The position numbers and the translations under genes are program-made. DNA of 64,000 nucleotides from Granulosicoccus sp. Its GTDB lineage: Bacteria; Pseudomonadota; Gammaproteobacteria; Granulosicoccales; Granulosicoccaceae. The DNA is taken from assembly GCA_020627685.1 (NCBI GenBank), contig JAHDGK010000027.1, positions 1 to 64,000 of the forward strand, written 5' to 3'. Below the pieces are notes generated by a model that was not told where the DNA came from, searched no databases, and saw nothing but the letters and a program-made list of their open reading frames with translations. Shown one piece after another: positions 39,674 to 47,370 of this stretch. How positions within the stretch are numbered: position 1 is the stretch's first letter; every line of letters starts with the position of its first letter.

Positions 39674-40138
39674 ATGACGACAGCATTGCTACGCATCTTT
39701 TTTGTAGTGCTCTTGAGCACGACTATAGCTGCGTGCAGTTCAATTCCCAGCACGCCGCCCATTGCACCCACGGTAGAGCTCGAATCGGTTGAACCGGTGA
39801 AACTTGGGTTGCGCAAACAAGAGCTATTGTTCCAGCTCAATATCAATAACCCAAACCCTTACGATTTACCGCTCCAATCATTGTCTTTTATCGCCGAGAT
39901 TGAAGGCAGCGAAGTCGCCCAGGGCATCAGCAATGAACCGGTAACGCTGCCAGCCAATTCAAATGCTATGGTCGGCGTAGTCGTGAGTACTCGGTTGAAC
40001 CGAATTCTGGCCCAGGTATTCCAACTTGCCGGATCAGACACCCAAACCGTGAACTACGATGTAAACGGATTCGTAAAGCTATCCAACTGGCCATTAAAAA
40101 TACCGTTCAGTGTGAATGGCGACTTAAGTCCTAAATAA
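39674..40138 (+). CDS. LEA type 2 (WHy domain) lipoprotein
   Basis: A 154-residue lipoprotein: signal peptide (LLRIFFVVLLSTTIAACSS) with lipobox IAAC, Cys at about residue 21, then an LEA14-like WHy domain. The typical signature is 'LLFQLNINNPNPYDLPLQSL', followed by a strand pattern ending 'YDVNGFVKLSNWPLKIPFSV'. These domains resemble plant desiccation proteins and are common as small bacterial lipoproteins of unknown role. ATG 39674 follows an AAAGGA site. It lies seven bases after rsmE and 15 before the sirtuin gene. Confidence 0.75.
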   Translation: MTTALLRIFFVVLLSTTIAACSSIPSTPPIAPTVELESVEPVKLGLRKQELLFQLNINNPNPYDLPLQSLSFIAEIEGSEVAQGISNEPVTLPANSNAMVGVVVSTRLNRILAQVFQLAGSDTQTVNYDVNGFVKLSNWPLKIPFSVNGDLSPK

Positions 40139-40153
40139 CTCAGGCAGGCATAT

Positions 40154-40990
40154 TTGAATACGGATGATGACGATCATCGACTCGCTGAATGCCTGAGTCG
40201 GTATAGCCGACTGTTTGTTTTAACGGGAGCGGGATGCAGCACTGCCTCCGGACTAGGCGACTATCGGGACGAAGCCGGTCAATGGAAACGCAAACAACCC
40301 ATAACCGGTCAAACTTTTATAGGAGATGAGCTAGCCCGCAAACGTTACTGGGCAAGAAGCTTTGTCGGATGGCCATCCTTCAGCAAAGCCCAACCCGGTC
40401 CAGCGCACAAAGCGCTGCAACAACTTGAGGAACAAAACCTCATCGTCACTCTCGTGACACAAAATGTAGATCAGCTCCATCAAAAAGCCGGTCACAAAAG
40501 TGTTGTCGATTTGCACGGAAGGCTATCCACCGTCAGCTGTATCAACTGTGGGTTCCAACAATCTCGCGATGACTACCAAGAACATTTATATACGGCCAAT
40601 CATTGGCTCAGCTCCTTAGACGCTGACTACGCCCCGGACGGGGACGCAGATCTGGAAATCGATGACCTTTCCCGCTTGGTAGTTCCGCCATGTCCAGCAT
40701 GCGACGACTTGATGAAACCGGACGTTGTATTTTTCGGAGAGAATGTCGGCAAGAGTACCGTCGCTGAATGCATGGACAACTTACGGTCTTCGGATGTGCT
40801 TGTGGTTGTCGGTTCATCCCTGATGGTTTATTCGGGTTTCAGGTTTTGTCGCGATGCACAGCGTCGAGATCAACCTATCGTCATAGTCAACAATGGAACA
40901 ACACGCGCTGACGAGCTCGCGCATTTAAAAATTGAGGGTGACTGCGGTCAACGTTTGCAACGATTAAGCGAAGCCCTACAAAATTCGTAA
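40154..40990 (+). CDS. SIR2 family NAD-dependent deacylase (class II-like)
   Basis: A 278-residue sirtuin that removes acyl groups from lysines using NAD+. It has 'LTGAGCSTASGLGDYRDEAG' (NAD and catalytic Arg), 'VTQNVDQLHQKAGHK', the catalytic His in 'DLHGRLSTVSCINCG', two zinc Cys pairs (CINC and CPAC), 'PDVVFFGENV' and 'VVGSSLMVYSGF'. The GAGxSTxSG form with 'DYRD' resembles class II (SIRT4-like) enzymes. About 60 residues separate the zinc pairs, with an acidic stretch (DADYAPDGDADLEIDD). The start is a TTG at 40154 with AGG six bases upstream; no in-frame ATG exists nearby. Confidence 0.85.
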   Translation: MNTDDDDHRLAECLSRYSRLFVLTGAGCSTASGLGDYRDEAGQWKRKQPITGQTFIGDELARKRYWARSFVGWPSFSKAQPGPAHKALQQLEEQNLIVTLVTQNVDQLHQKAGHKSVVDLHGRLSTVSCINCGFQQSRDDYQEHLYTANHWLSSLDADYAPDGDADLEIDDLSRLVVPPCPACDDLMKPDVVFFGENVGKSTVAECMDNLRSSDVLVVVGSSLMVYSGFRFCRDAQRRDQPIVIVNNGTTRADELAHLKIEGDCGQRLQRLSEALQNS

Positions 40991-41250
40991 CCACAAATCC
41001 TTGAGGATTTACTCGCAAACCCAACTGAAAGACTAGTTCCGTATTTAACGGCATTGGGTATCACTGTTGTGCGAATCCGTTATAGATAATCCCGAGAACC
41101 GCATCAACTCAGTGCGTTTTCCGCCGTTTCAGGGTTAGAAAAATGACGACGCGTGTGGTTTTTGACCAATGTGTTAAACATCGTAACGCGCCGAAATAAT
41201 GCACCATCCTTCGTCATAATTGCGGCTCCTAAACAACGAAAGTCATCGAT

Positions 41251-42096
41251 ATGATTCTCAATATCTCTTACAAACAATCAATTGCCGCTCTGCTGGTTTC
41301 TAGCGCCATGGCTTTCTCATCGGCCGCTACAGCACAAGACGACATCAAAGACAAAGTTACTAGTGCCTTTGATGGATGGAGTGGTACCGCATCTTTAGGT
41401 GCAACAAGCTCAAGCGGTAACTCTGAGTCAAGCAACATTAATGGTTCTATCCGCCTGGGTAAAACAGTTGGACGTTGGGAACACTTAGTATTCGGCAGCA
41501 TTTTCAAAGGTTCATCATCAATCGTTATTGTTGAGCGTGATCAAAACGGCGACCCTATCCTCGGTGACGACGGTCGACCACAGCGCACAATCGTTAAAGG
41601 TGATAACTCTGATAGATTGGCGCTAGGCTACCAGCCTAAGTTCTACTACAGCCCCAAAACTTACTTCTTCGGCATCCTGGACTGGGAACAAGACGAGCCA
41701 GCTAACATTGACACAGCTACTCGCCAAATCATTGGTGTCGGTCATCGCTTTTACTCAACGCCAGCAGGCTTCTTAACAGCTGAAGTTGGTTTCGGTAACA
41801 AGACAACTGATTTAGTCTTAGGTGACGACATCAACGGTGGTGTTGGTTACTTAGGCTTGAACTTCCTAAGCCGTGTAAACGAAAACGTTACATTTAACGC
41901 TGACCTTAGAAGTGATTTTGGAAGCGACAACACGTTTGTTGAAATGGGCCTTGGTGTAGCATTCAAAGTATCTGAAAAGATGGCGTTCAAAATCTCGCAT
42001 TTTACGCGTAGCAATAGCGACCTCTCTTCAGGCGACAACCCACTTAGCTCTAACAGCGACAGTGTGACAAGCATGAACCTTGTAATCGATATTTAA
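41251..42096 (+). CDS. DUF481 family outer-membrane protein (YdiY-like)
   Basis: A 281-residue exported protein: signal peptide (SIAALLVSSAMAFSSAATAQ, cleavage near residue 29) and a beta-barrel of alternating strands. The start of the barrel, WSGTASLGATSSSGNSESS, is the DUF481 'G.A.lG.s.ssGN' signature, and the C-terminus ends in an outer-membrane sorting strand (SMNLVIDI). Members are called salt-induced outer-membrane protein YdiY; the role is unknown. Compared with relatives the middle contains an Asp/Gly-rich loop ('RDQNGDPILGDDGRPQR'). 260 bases upstream hold no gene; a terminator lies downstream. Confidence 0.75.
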   Translation: MILNISYKQSIAALLVSSAMAFSSAATAQDDIKDKVTSAFDGWSGTASLGATSSSGNSESSNINGSIRLGKTVGRWEHLVFGSIFKGSSSIVIVERDQNGDPILGDDGRPQRTIVKGDNSDRLALGYQPKFYYSPKTYFFGILDWEQDEPANIDTATRQIIGVGHRFYSTPAGFLTAEVGFGNKTTDLVLGDDINGGVGYLGLNFLSRVNENVTFNADLRSDFGSDNTFVEMGLGVAFKVSEKMAFKISHFTRSNSDLSSGDNPLSSNSDSVTSMNLVIDI

Positions 42097-42114
42097 AATT
42101 ACAAGTTGAGATTT

Positions 42115-42143
42115 CCGACGCAACGGAATGCGTCGGTTCGTTT
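42115..42143 (+). terminator. Terminator after the DUF481 gene
   Basis: CCGACGCA and TGCGTCGG form an eight-pair stem with loop ACGGAA, followed by TTCGTTT. It begins 19 bases after the DUF481 stop and separates it from the PAS protein gene. Confidence 0.8.
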
Positions 42144-42231
42144 CACACAAAAGGGACTGACCATTCAAATGTTTTTCATGAGAACCTTGAATTCAGAACA
42201 ATTACAAGGCCAGTCTATTTAGGCACTGAAA

Positions 42232-43434
42232 ATGTCCGGCCATATCCCCAAAAGCATTCTTTTTATAGGCTACCCGGGTTCCGATATCGGACGCGTTGTT
42301 CAACAAGTGCGGCAATCAGAAGGAGCTCTCTCCTTAAACCATATCTGCCTTAGTACTACCGACATCCATACCATCTCATTAGATCATATAGATGTTGTTC
42401 TTCTCGATGTAAAAGCCTTGCAACTCCATGACATCGATGCCGATGAGCTCGGCGACGCATTGTATGCGCACATTCCGGTTATTCTTCTAGGGGACTCAAG
42501 TGATGCATCTACAGCACTCGATGCCATTAAGGCGGGTGCACAAGATTGGATTCTGTATGAGAATTTACCCAATTATTCGCTGGTAAACACAGTACAGAGT
42601 GCTCAACGGAGCTATACAGCCCATCGGGACTTGGTCGTAAACCATGCCCGATATCAGAATGTAGTCGAAGACCAGGCAGAGCTCATTTACCGTTGCCTGC
42701 CCGACTGTACGTTAACGTTCGTCAATCAAGCATACGCAAATTATTTGGGAAAACCGGTCTCTGAGCTTGAAGGTAGAAGCTTCAGTCAGTTAACCGTACC
42801 CGATGAGTTTGAGCGTTACCAAAACCAGATTTGTGCATTAACACCTGCGTTCCCAACATCAAGCTACGAGAAGCGCATCGTTAGTGGCGATGATGTTCAC
42901 TGGATACATTGGTCTGACAGAGCCTTCTTTGATTCCAATGGCATCATGCTCGAAGTTCAATCCATAGGCACGGACGTCACTGAAATACGATGTGCAGAGC
43001 AAGAAGCTCTGGATAGTAAAAAGCGATTTCAATCGCTATATCAAAACGCCCCTATCATGATGCAAGAACTGGATATACGCGGAAGAATTCTAAGCGTTAA
43101 TCGATGCTGGCTGGAAATCATGGACGCTAAGAGTGAGGATGTTTTGGGACGGCATGCGTTCCGCTATTTACACAAGAGCTCTCGGAAAAATATCAGCAAA
43201 GTACTGCAAGAACTTCGTCAATCAGGAAACGTAAGAAATATTCCTTGCCGCTATGTCAGCGAATCCGGACGCCACATCAACGTCACTGCGTCAGCAACCA
43301 TGGATATCAAAGACGAATATCAAAACATACGCATTTTAGTCGTTAGCAACGATACAACTCGTATGCCTGACAACATGCAGTCAGAATTCAGAAGACATCA
43401 ACCTACTTTTGATGACACATCCCGCAGGCACTGA
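42232..43434 (+). CDS. Pseudo-receiver and double PAS domain protein without output domain
   Basis: A 400-residue soluble protein. Residues about 8-120 look like a response-regulator receiver: 'VVLLDVKAL' has the phospho-acceptor-position Asp and 'IPVILLGDSSDASTALDAIK' matches the fourth strand and helix. But the acidic pair after the first strand is missing (ILFIGYPGSD) and the conserved Lys is absent (WILYENL), so it is a degenerate receiver. Two PAS domains follow (about 150-260 and 268-385), each with 'LTFVNQAYANYLG' / 'ILSVNRCWLEIMD' cores and a PAC segment. No kinase, cyclase or DNA-binding part is present. It might be a sensory adaptor. Confidence 0.7.
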   Translation: MSGHIPKSILFIGYPGSDIGRVVQQVRQSEGALSLNHICLSTTDIHTISLDHIDVVLLDVKALQLHDIDADELGDALYAHIPVILLGDSSDASTALDAIKAGAQDWILYENLPNYSLVNTVQSAQRSYTAHRDLVVNHARYQNVVEDQAELIYRCLPDCTLTFVNQAYANYLGKPVSELEGRSFSQLTVPDEFERYQNQICALTPAFPTSSYEKRIVSGDDVHWIHWSDRAFFDSNGIMLEVQSIGTDVTEIRCAEQEALDSKKRFQSLYQNAPIMMQELDIRGRILSVNRCWLEIMDAKSEDVLGRHAFRYLHKSSRKNISKVLQELRQSGNVRNIPCRYVSESGRHINVTASATMDIKDEYQNIRILVVSNDTTRMPDNMQSEFRRHQPTFDDTSRRH

Positions 43435-43441
43435 ATCACGG

Positions 43442-44182
43442 TTAGCTTAAATCGGCTACCATTTTTTCCAGCAACGCTTTCACAGTCGCCAGCTCGGTTT
43501 CATCTGTCCCACGCGCCACCAGGGAGAGCTTGATTTCCCCACTCATTTTTCCTGGATAGCATCCTAAGTCTACAGACGGGAATTGAGACTGAATGTCACG
43601 CAACGATGATGCTATTGTCCCCTCACCTAAATGGCAGTACACCGTGACACTATGTACAAGCTCACCTTCTTCAAGACGAGGAAGCACAGAATCCAGCATT
43701 GATTGCATGATACGGGGAACACCGGCAAAAACGAAAACGTTATCTATTTGAAATCCGGGGGCAGCGGATACTGCATTTTCCACCAACAAGGCGCCAACAG
43801 GAATACGGGCCATTCGCAGCCTATCTGCGTTCGGCTCAATGTCACGCTCTTTAAAGTACGCCATAAGTATGGCTTCGGCCTCCGGATGAATGGGCAAATC
43901 CACACCAAAGGCTTCAGCGACACAATCAGCTGTTATGTCGTCATGTGTCGGACCGATGCCACCCGTTGTAAACACGTAGGTATATTTTGAACGTAGTTCG
44001 TTCAGCGTATGGACAATGACATCGGGGGTATCAGAAATCACGCGTGCTTCTCGCAGGCGTATTCCTTTCTCTGTCATTCTTTTCGCTATGTACGCCAGGT
44101 TGCTATCTTGAGTGCGTCCGCTTAATAGCTCGTTTCCAATGAGTAAAACCGCCGCAGTCGGGGTCGCAGAAACAGTCGTCAT
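43442..44182 (-). CDS. CinA N-terminal (molybdopterin-binding-like) domain protein
   Basis: A 246-residue protein of the MoaB/CinA-N family: 'AAVLLIGNELLSGRTQDSNL', 'VFTTGGIGPTHDDITADCVA', 'NADRLRMARIPVGA' and 'VFVFAGVPRIMQSMLDSVLP'. The nucleotide/pterin-binding 'TTGGIGPTHDD' motif is intact. The C-terminal nicotinamide-nucleotide amidase domain of full CinA is absent. Such stand-alone proteins are called competence/damage-inducible protein A; relatives act as ADP-ribose or FAD pyrophosphatases. The start overlaps the preceding lipoprotein stop (ATGA), so it is translated with that gene. Confidence 0.8.
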   Translation of the reverse strand: MTTVSATPTAAVLLIGNELLSGRTQDSNLAYIAKRMTEKGIRLREARVISDTPDVIVHTLNELRSKYTYVFTTGGIGPTHDDITADCVAEAFGVDLPIHPEAEAILMAYFKERDIEPNADRLRMARIPVGALLVENAVSAAPGFQIDNVFVFAGVPRIMQSMLDSVLPRLEEGELVHSVTVYCHLGEGTIASSLRDIQSQFPSVDLGCYPGKMSGEIKLSLVARGTDETELATVKALLEKMVADLS

Positions 44183-44835
44183 CTAGGCTCAATAACCTGA
44201 TTTGCACATTCGAACGGATAGTCTCTCACAGCTAAGCCGGCTGTGGACCAAAGCAGACGCCCCATGATCGATCTCAAGTTATATCCGTAGATGCGATCTT
44301 CAAAGAAATCTTCAGAATCTATTTGTATAACAGGAATATCTCGTTGGCTTGACGTGGCAAACGGAATTCCATCTATGGTATGTATGACATCATCATGGAT
44401 GGTGAGTGGCGATACGCTCTCGGCCACAACAACCAACGGCGCAACCGATATCTGATTCAAACACGACTGCATATGCAGCCAGTTCGCCTCAATATCCAAC
44501 GCTGGAACATCTTCGCTTAGCGCTACGCTTGTGTAGGCAACCTCAAGCCCGGATTCCGCCAAAATTTCTCCGGCTACAATCGTAGGAATTTCCGAGATAC
44601 GACCAATGTCATCCTGCAACACTACTAGAGCTGCTGGCTGCACATAAGAAACTAGCGGATCGGATACCAATGACGAGGCTGTTGATGGGTCGCCAGCCGC
44701 GGGGGAGTTACTGGATCCAGAACACGCAGCAATACCCAATGCCAAAACTACTGACGCTGCCAGCGCAATTATCTTGCGGACAACACCAGATTTGTTCTCG
44801 CTTTTAGAGACTGCTTTGTTGAGGCCTATATCCAT
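44179..44835 (-). CDS. Lipoprotein of unknown function
   Basis: About 218 residues with a basic n-region (NKSGVVRK), hydrophobic core (IIALAASVVLALG) and lipobox IAAC near residue 38, then a Ser/Asn/Pro-rich linker. The mature domain has a pattern such as 'SGLEVAYTSVALSEDVPALD', 'NWLHMQSCLNQISVAPLVVV' and 'YGYNLRSIMGRLLWSTAGLA'. I do not recognise the family. It lies in a row with tcdA upstream (gap 17 bases) and a CinA-type gene downstream (four-base overlap), so these three are probably one operon. ATG 44835 is used; a GTG three codons earlier is possible. Confidence 0.55.
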   Translation of the reverse strand: MDIGLNKAVSKSENKSGVVRKIIALAASVVLALGIAACSGSSNSPAAGDPSTASSLVSDPLVSYVQPAALVVLQDDIGRISEIPTIVAGEILAESGLEVAYTSVALSEDVPALDIEANWLHMQSCLNQISVAPLVVVAESVSPLTIHDDVIHTIDGIPFATSSQRDIPVIQIDSEDFFEDRIYGYNLRSIMGRLLWSTAGLAVRDYPFECANQVIEPR

Positions 44836-44852
44836 AATACGCACACGTAAAC

Positions 44853-45650
44853 TTAGCTATCCGAACGCAAACGCTGCGCCAAAGCATAGTTCACGGCACG
44901 CGAAGCTGCTAAAAGACCGAACGTACCTGTTACAAACGACACGGAGCCATAGCCCTGATCACAATCGAGGCGCGCACCGGGAACTCCGGGCTTGGCGTGA
45001 GTAACCTCCCCGTTTTTGCCGGGATACATAGGCTGCTCTCGTGAGTAGATACACTCAATACCAAACCGTTTTTTAGGGTTACTAGTAAACCCGTAATCTG
45101 ATCGCAAACGCGAACGGACCTTCGCGGCCAGCGCATCGTTCCAGGTTCGAGATAGATCTGCCACTTCCACGGCTTGCGGGTCGGTACGTCCGCCCGCGCC
45201 ACCAGTCGTAATAATTTTGATTTTCCGCCGACGGCAAAACGAGATCATGGCCGCCTTAAACCGGATATTGTCTATGGCGTCGATCACCACATCAAAATCG
45301 CGCTCCAAGTAGTGCTCAAGATTCTTCTCAACCAGAAAATCATCCTCGGCGTGCAGGTCGCAGTGTGGGTTTATTTCACCCACTCGCTGGCGCATGAGTT
45401 CAACTTTCGATTGATCGATGGTGCTGTGTAAGGCATGCAACTGCCTGTTGATGTTACTTATGGCCACGTCATCATGGTCTATTATCGTTATATGCCCCAC
45501 ACCTGTTCGGGCTAACGATTCAACAGTCCAGGAACCGACCCCACCAATGCCGACAACACAGATACGTAGCTGTGACAGATACCCATAAGCCTTGTGGCCA
45601 AAAACGCGCGCCAACGCGCCAAAAGCAGCATCAGAATTCTCAGGAGACAT
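44853..45650 (-). CDS. tcdA: tRNA threonylcarbamoyladenosine dehydratase (TcdA/CsdL)
   Basis: TcdA uses ATP to cyclise t6A37 in tRNA to ct6A. The 265-residue E1-like protein has the nucleotide motif 'VVGIGGVGSWTVESLARTGV', the 'IIDHDDVAISNINRQLHA' loop, 'FDVVIDAIDNIRFKAAMISF' and 'IITTGGAGGRTDP'. Family length and motifs are normal. TsaD, which makes the substrate t6A, is encoded at 13-14 kb of this window. It leads the tcdA-lipoprotein-CinA row and its start region overlaps the divergent GIY-YIG frame by 79 bases. Confidence 0.93.
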   Translation of the reverse strand: MSPENSDAAFGALARVFGHKAYGYLSQLRICVVGIGGVGSWTVESLARTGVGHITIIDHDDVAISNINRQLHALHSTIDQSKVELMRQRVGEINPHCDLHAEDDFLVEKNLEHYLERDFDVVIDAIDNIRFKAAMISFCRRRKIKIITTGGAGGRTDPQAVEVADLSRTWNDALAAKVRSRLRSDYGFTSNPKKRFGIECIYSREQPMYPGKNGEVTHAKPGVPGARLDCDQGYGSVSFVTGTFGLLAASRAVNYALAQRLRSDS

Positions 45651-45919
45651 CGTCGAAAAATAAACCTTGGTTTGTGTACATAGTAAGGTGCAATGACAAC
45701 ACGCTTTATACGGGAATCACAACGGATACCGACAGACGTGTAAAGGAACACAACCAGTCTCCGCGCGGTGCAAGCTACACCCGCGCTCGGCGTCCCGTCA
45801 AACTGGTCTTCTCTGAAGCCGCTGCAGACCGGGCGGAGGCAAGTCGCAGCGAGTGGAAAATAAAGCAACTGGGTCGCAAGGATAAAGAAACGCTAATAAA
45901 TCACTCGGCCAATACCTAG
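45572..45919 (+). CDS. GIY-YIG domain protein (UPF0213-like)
   Basis: A small single-domain GIY-YIG nuclease-fold protein. The motif is 'WFVYIVRCNDNTLYTGITTD', with catalytic 'RRVKEHNQ' and 'GASYTRARRPVKLVFSE', ending 'SRSEWKIKQLGRKDKETLI'. Members of this size (about 80-100 residues) are uncharacterised. The only ordinary in-frame start is GTG 45572, which puts about 35 extra polar residues before the domain and overlaps tcdA head-to-head by 79 bases; the true start is uncertain and may use a rare codon nearer 45650. Confidence 0.75.
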   Translation: MTDTHKPCGQKRAPTRQKQHQNSQETSSKNKPWFVYIVRCNDNTLYTGITTDTDRRVKEHNQSPRGASYTRARRPVKLVFSEAAADRAEASRSEWKIKQLGRKDKETLINHSANT

Positions 45920-46078
45920 CAAATACGCCCACTTAGGAGTACACTCAACGGAGCTATTGATTGTTGGTAGCCCCTGCACAGGCCAATCTGAAGGATCTGT
46001 AACTACAGCGATCCGATCATCCGCACGGGTAATACTGATAACAAACGATGTGGACAACTGCCCCTCCAGCGCGTTTCT

Positions 46079-46096
46079 AGCGCCGCTGGCGGCGCT
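46079..46096. repeat. GC-rich hairpin between the GIY-YIG and RRM genes
   Basis: AGCGCCGC and GCGGCGCT form an eight-pair stem with a two-base spacer, followed by GCGTTTGTT. It lies 160 bases after the GIY-YIG stop and 49 before the RRM gene start. It could end the first transcript or shape the leader of the second. The rest of 45920-46144 shows no convincing gene. Confidence 0.4.
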
Positions 46097-46144
46097 GCGT
46101 TTGTTCGACATCCCCAGACCGAATTCGAACTACGAGGTTTATAC

Positions 46145-46414
46145 GTGAAAAAGATGTTTGTTGGTGGCCTGCCACTTGAGTCCACGGAAGATACAGTGAC
46201 AGAAATGTTCAATGAATATGGCAAGGTACGGTCTATCAAACTTGCCTCTGACGTATTTACCGGCAAATGCAAAGGCTTTGGTTTTGTTGAAATGGAAGGG
46301 CACGAAGCCCGTGCTGCAATCGCTGCTCTGAACGGCAAAATCGTTGGCGATAAGTCATTGAAAGTGCAGTTTGAAGAGCCACGCAAAGGTGGAAAGCGCG
46401 GAGGACGTCGCTAG
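46145..46414 (+). CDS. RNA recognition motif (RRM) protein
   Basis: An 89-residue single-RRM RNA-binding protein. RNP2 is 'MFVGGLPLES' and RNP1 is 'KCKGFGFVEM', with the two aromatic residues that stack on RNA bases; 'AAIAALNGKIVGDKSLKVQF' completes the fold. The tail is short and Gly/Arg/Lys-rich (EEPRKGGKRGGRR), adding nonspecific affinity. Such proteins occur in cyanobacteria and many proteobacteria and are often cold-responsive. The start is GTG 46145 with GAGG eight bases upstream; ATG 46154 could also serve. A long hairpin terminator follows. Confidence 0.9.
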   Translation: MKKMFVGGLPLESTEDTVTEMFNEYGKVRSIKLASDVFTGKCKGFGFVEMEGHEARAAIAALNGKIVGDKSLKVQFEEPRKGGKRGGRR

Positions 46415-46429
46415 AAACCTGCATTTTCC

Positions 46430-46461
46430 AGCCAGCAGTAGCGCAAATTCTACTGCTGGCT
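46430..46461 (+). terminator. Hairpin terminator after the RRM gene
   Basis: A perfect twelve-pair stem, AGCCAGCAGTAG / CTACTGCTGGCT, with an eight-base loop, followed by ACATTCTTCC. It begins 16 bases after the RRM stop. The T-tract is imperfect, but stem length and position support termination. Confidence 0.7.
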
Positions 46462-46584
46462 ACATTCTTCCCCCGCTAATGACACCACAATCAATCAGGT
46501 CCGAATGACTTTAGCCACCTATAATGTGGTGTAGAAGTAGCGTCTAGTGTCTGCCTTAAGGGCAGCTCGCTTATCGGAGTTTTG

Positions 46585-47325
46585 ATGACCATCCCTGACA
46601 AGGTCAACACTGACCGTCAGCCTGCAATAGATACGAACGCAGAAGAGCGCCTCACAAGACGTTCTATCCGTAGTTTTGTCGTTAGAAACGGCCGTACAAC
46701 AGCCGCTCAAACAGACGCACTGCAACGACTCCTGCCTAAGTTCGGCATCCCGTATTCCGATTCTCCATTCGATTTGAGTGACGCCTTTGGCCGAACGGCC
46801 CCTGTGTGGCTTGAAATCGGCTTCGGCAATGGTGATGTATTGATCAACATGGGCAGCAACAACCCGGATGCCAACATTCTGGGTGCGGAAGTCCATGAGT
46901 CCGGCATTGGCCACGCACTGATTGGTGTTGAGCAAAATGCTCTCAATAATGTTCGGCTGATTCAGCATGACGCCATGGAAATCCTGGAGAACATGCTCCC
47001 ACCGGACAGCCTCGATAAAGTGCTACTGCTTTTCCCCGACCCCTGGCACAAAAAACGCCACCACAAACGTCGTATCGTCCAGGAAGACTTCCTGAATGCT
47101 GTGGCACGAACATTGAAGCCGGGAGGCATCCTTCACTGTGCAACTGATTGGGCTGAATACGGTGAGTGGATGATCGAAAAACTGGAAAATGATGCCCGAT
47201 TCGACAATTGTGCTGGGCCCGGAAACGGTTCCCCACGCCCTGAATGGCGACCGGTCACGCGCTTTGAACGGCGCGGTCATCGCCTTGGGCATGAGGTCAT
47301 CGATCTACTCTACTCGGTTAAATAA
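46585..47325 (+). CDS. trmB: tRNA (guanine-N7-)-methyltransferase
   Basis: TrmB methylates G46 of tRNA. The 246-residue protein has the SAM-binding 'PVWLEIGFGNGDVLINMG', 'NILGAEVHESGIGHALI', the catalytic 'VLLLFPDPWHKKRHHKRRIV' and the C-terminal 'TRFERRGHRLGHEVIDL'. ATG 46585 has CGGAG upstream; the adjacent TTG adds one residue. A 60-residue N-terminal extension rich in Arg and Thr (TRRSIRSFVVRNGRTT) is normal for this family. Confidence 0.96.
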   Translation: MTIPDKVNTDRQPAIDTNAEERLTRRSIRSFVVRNGRTTAAQTDALQRLLPKFGIPYSDSPFDLSDAFGRTAPVWLEIGFGNGDVLINMGSNNPDANILGAEVHESGIGHALIGVEQNALNNVRLIQHDAMEILENMLPPDSLDKVLLLFPDPWHKKRHHKRRIVQEDFLNAVARTLKPGGILHCATDWAEYGEWMIEKLENDARFDNCAGPGNGSPRPEWRPVTRFERRGHRLGHEVIDLLYSVK

Positions 47326-47370
47326 TCGACCAATGGATATCTCATACGCCAACACGGTTTGCCTGGCTCT

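Noticed and set aside
45893..46111. 72-residue minus-strand frame between the GIY-YIG and RRM genes
   Set aside because: It overlaps the GIY-YIG gene end, crosses a GC-rich hairpin and shows no family pattern. A genuine small orphan cannot be ruled out, but support is too weak.
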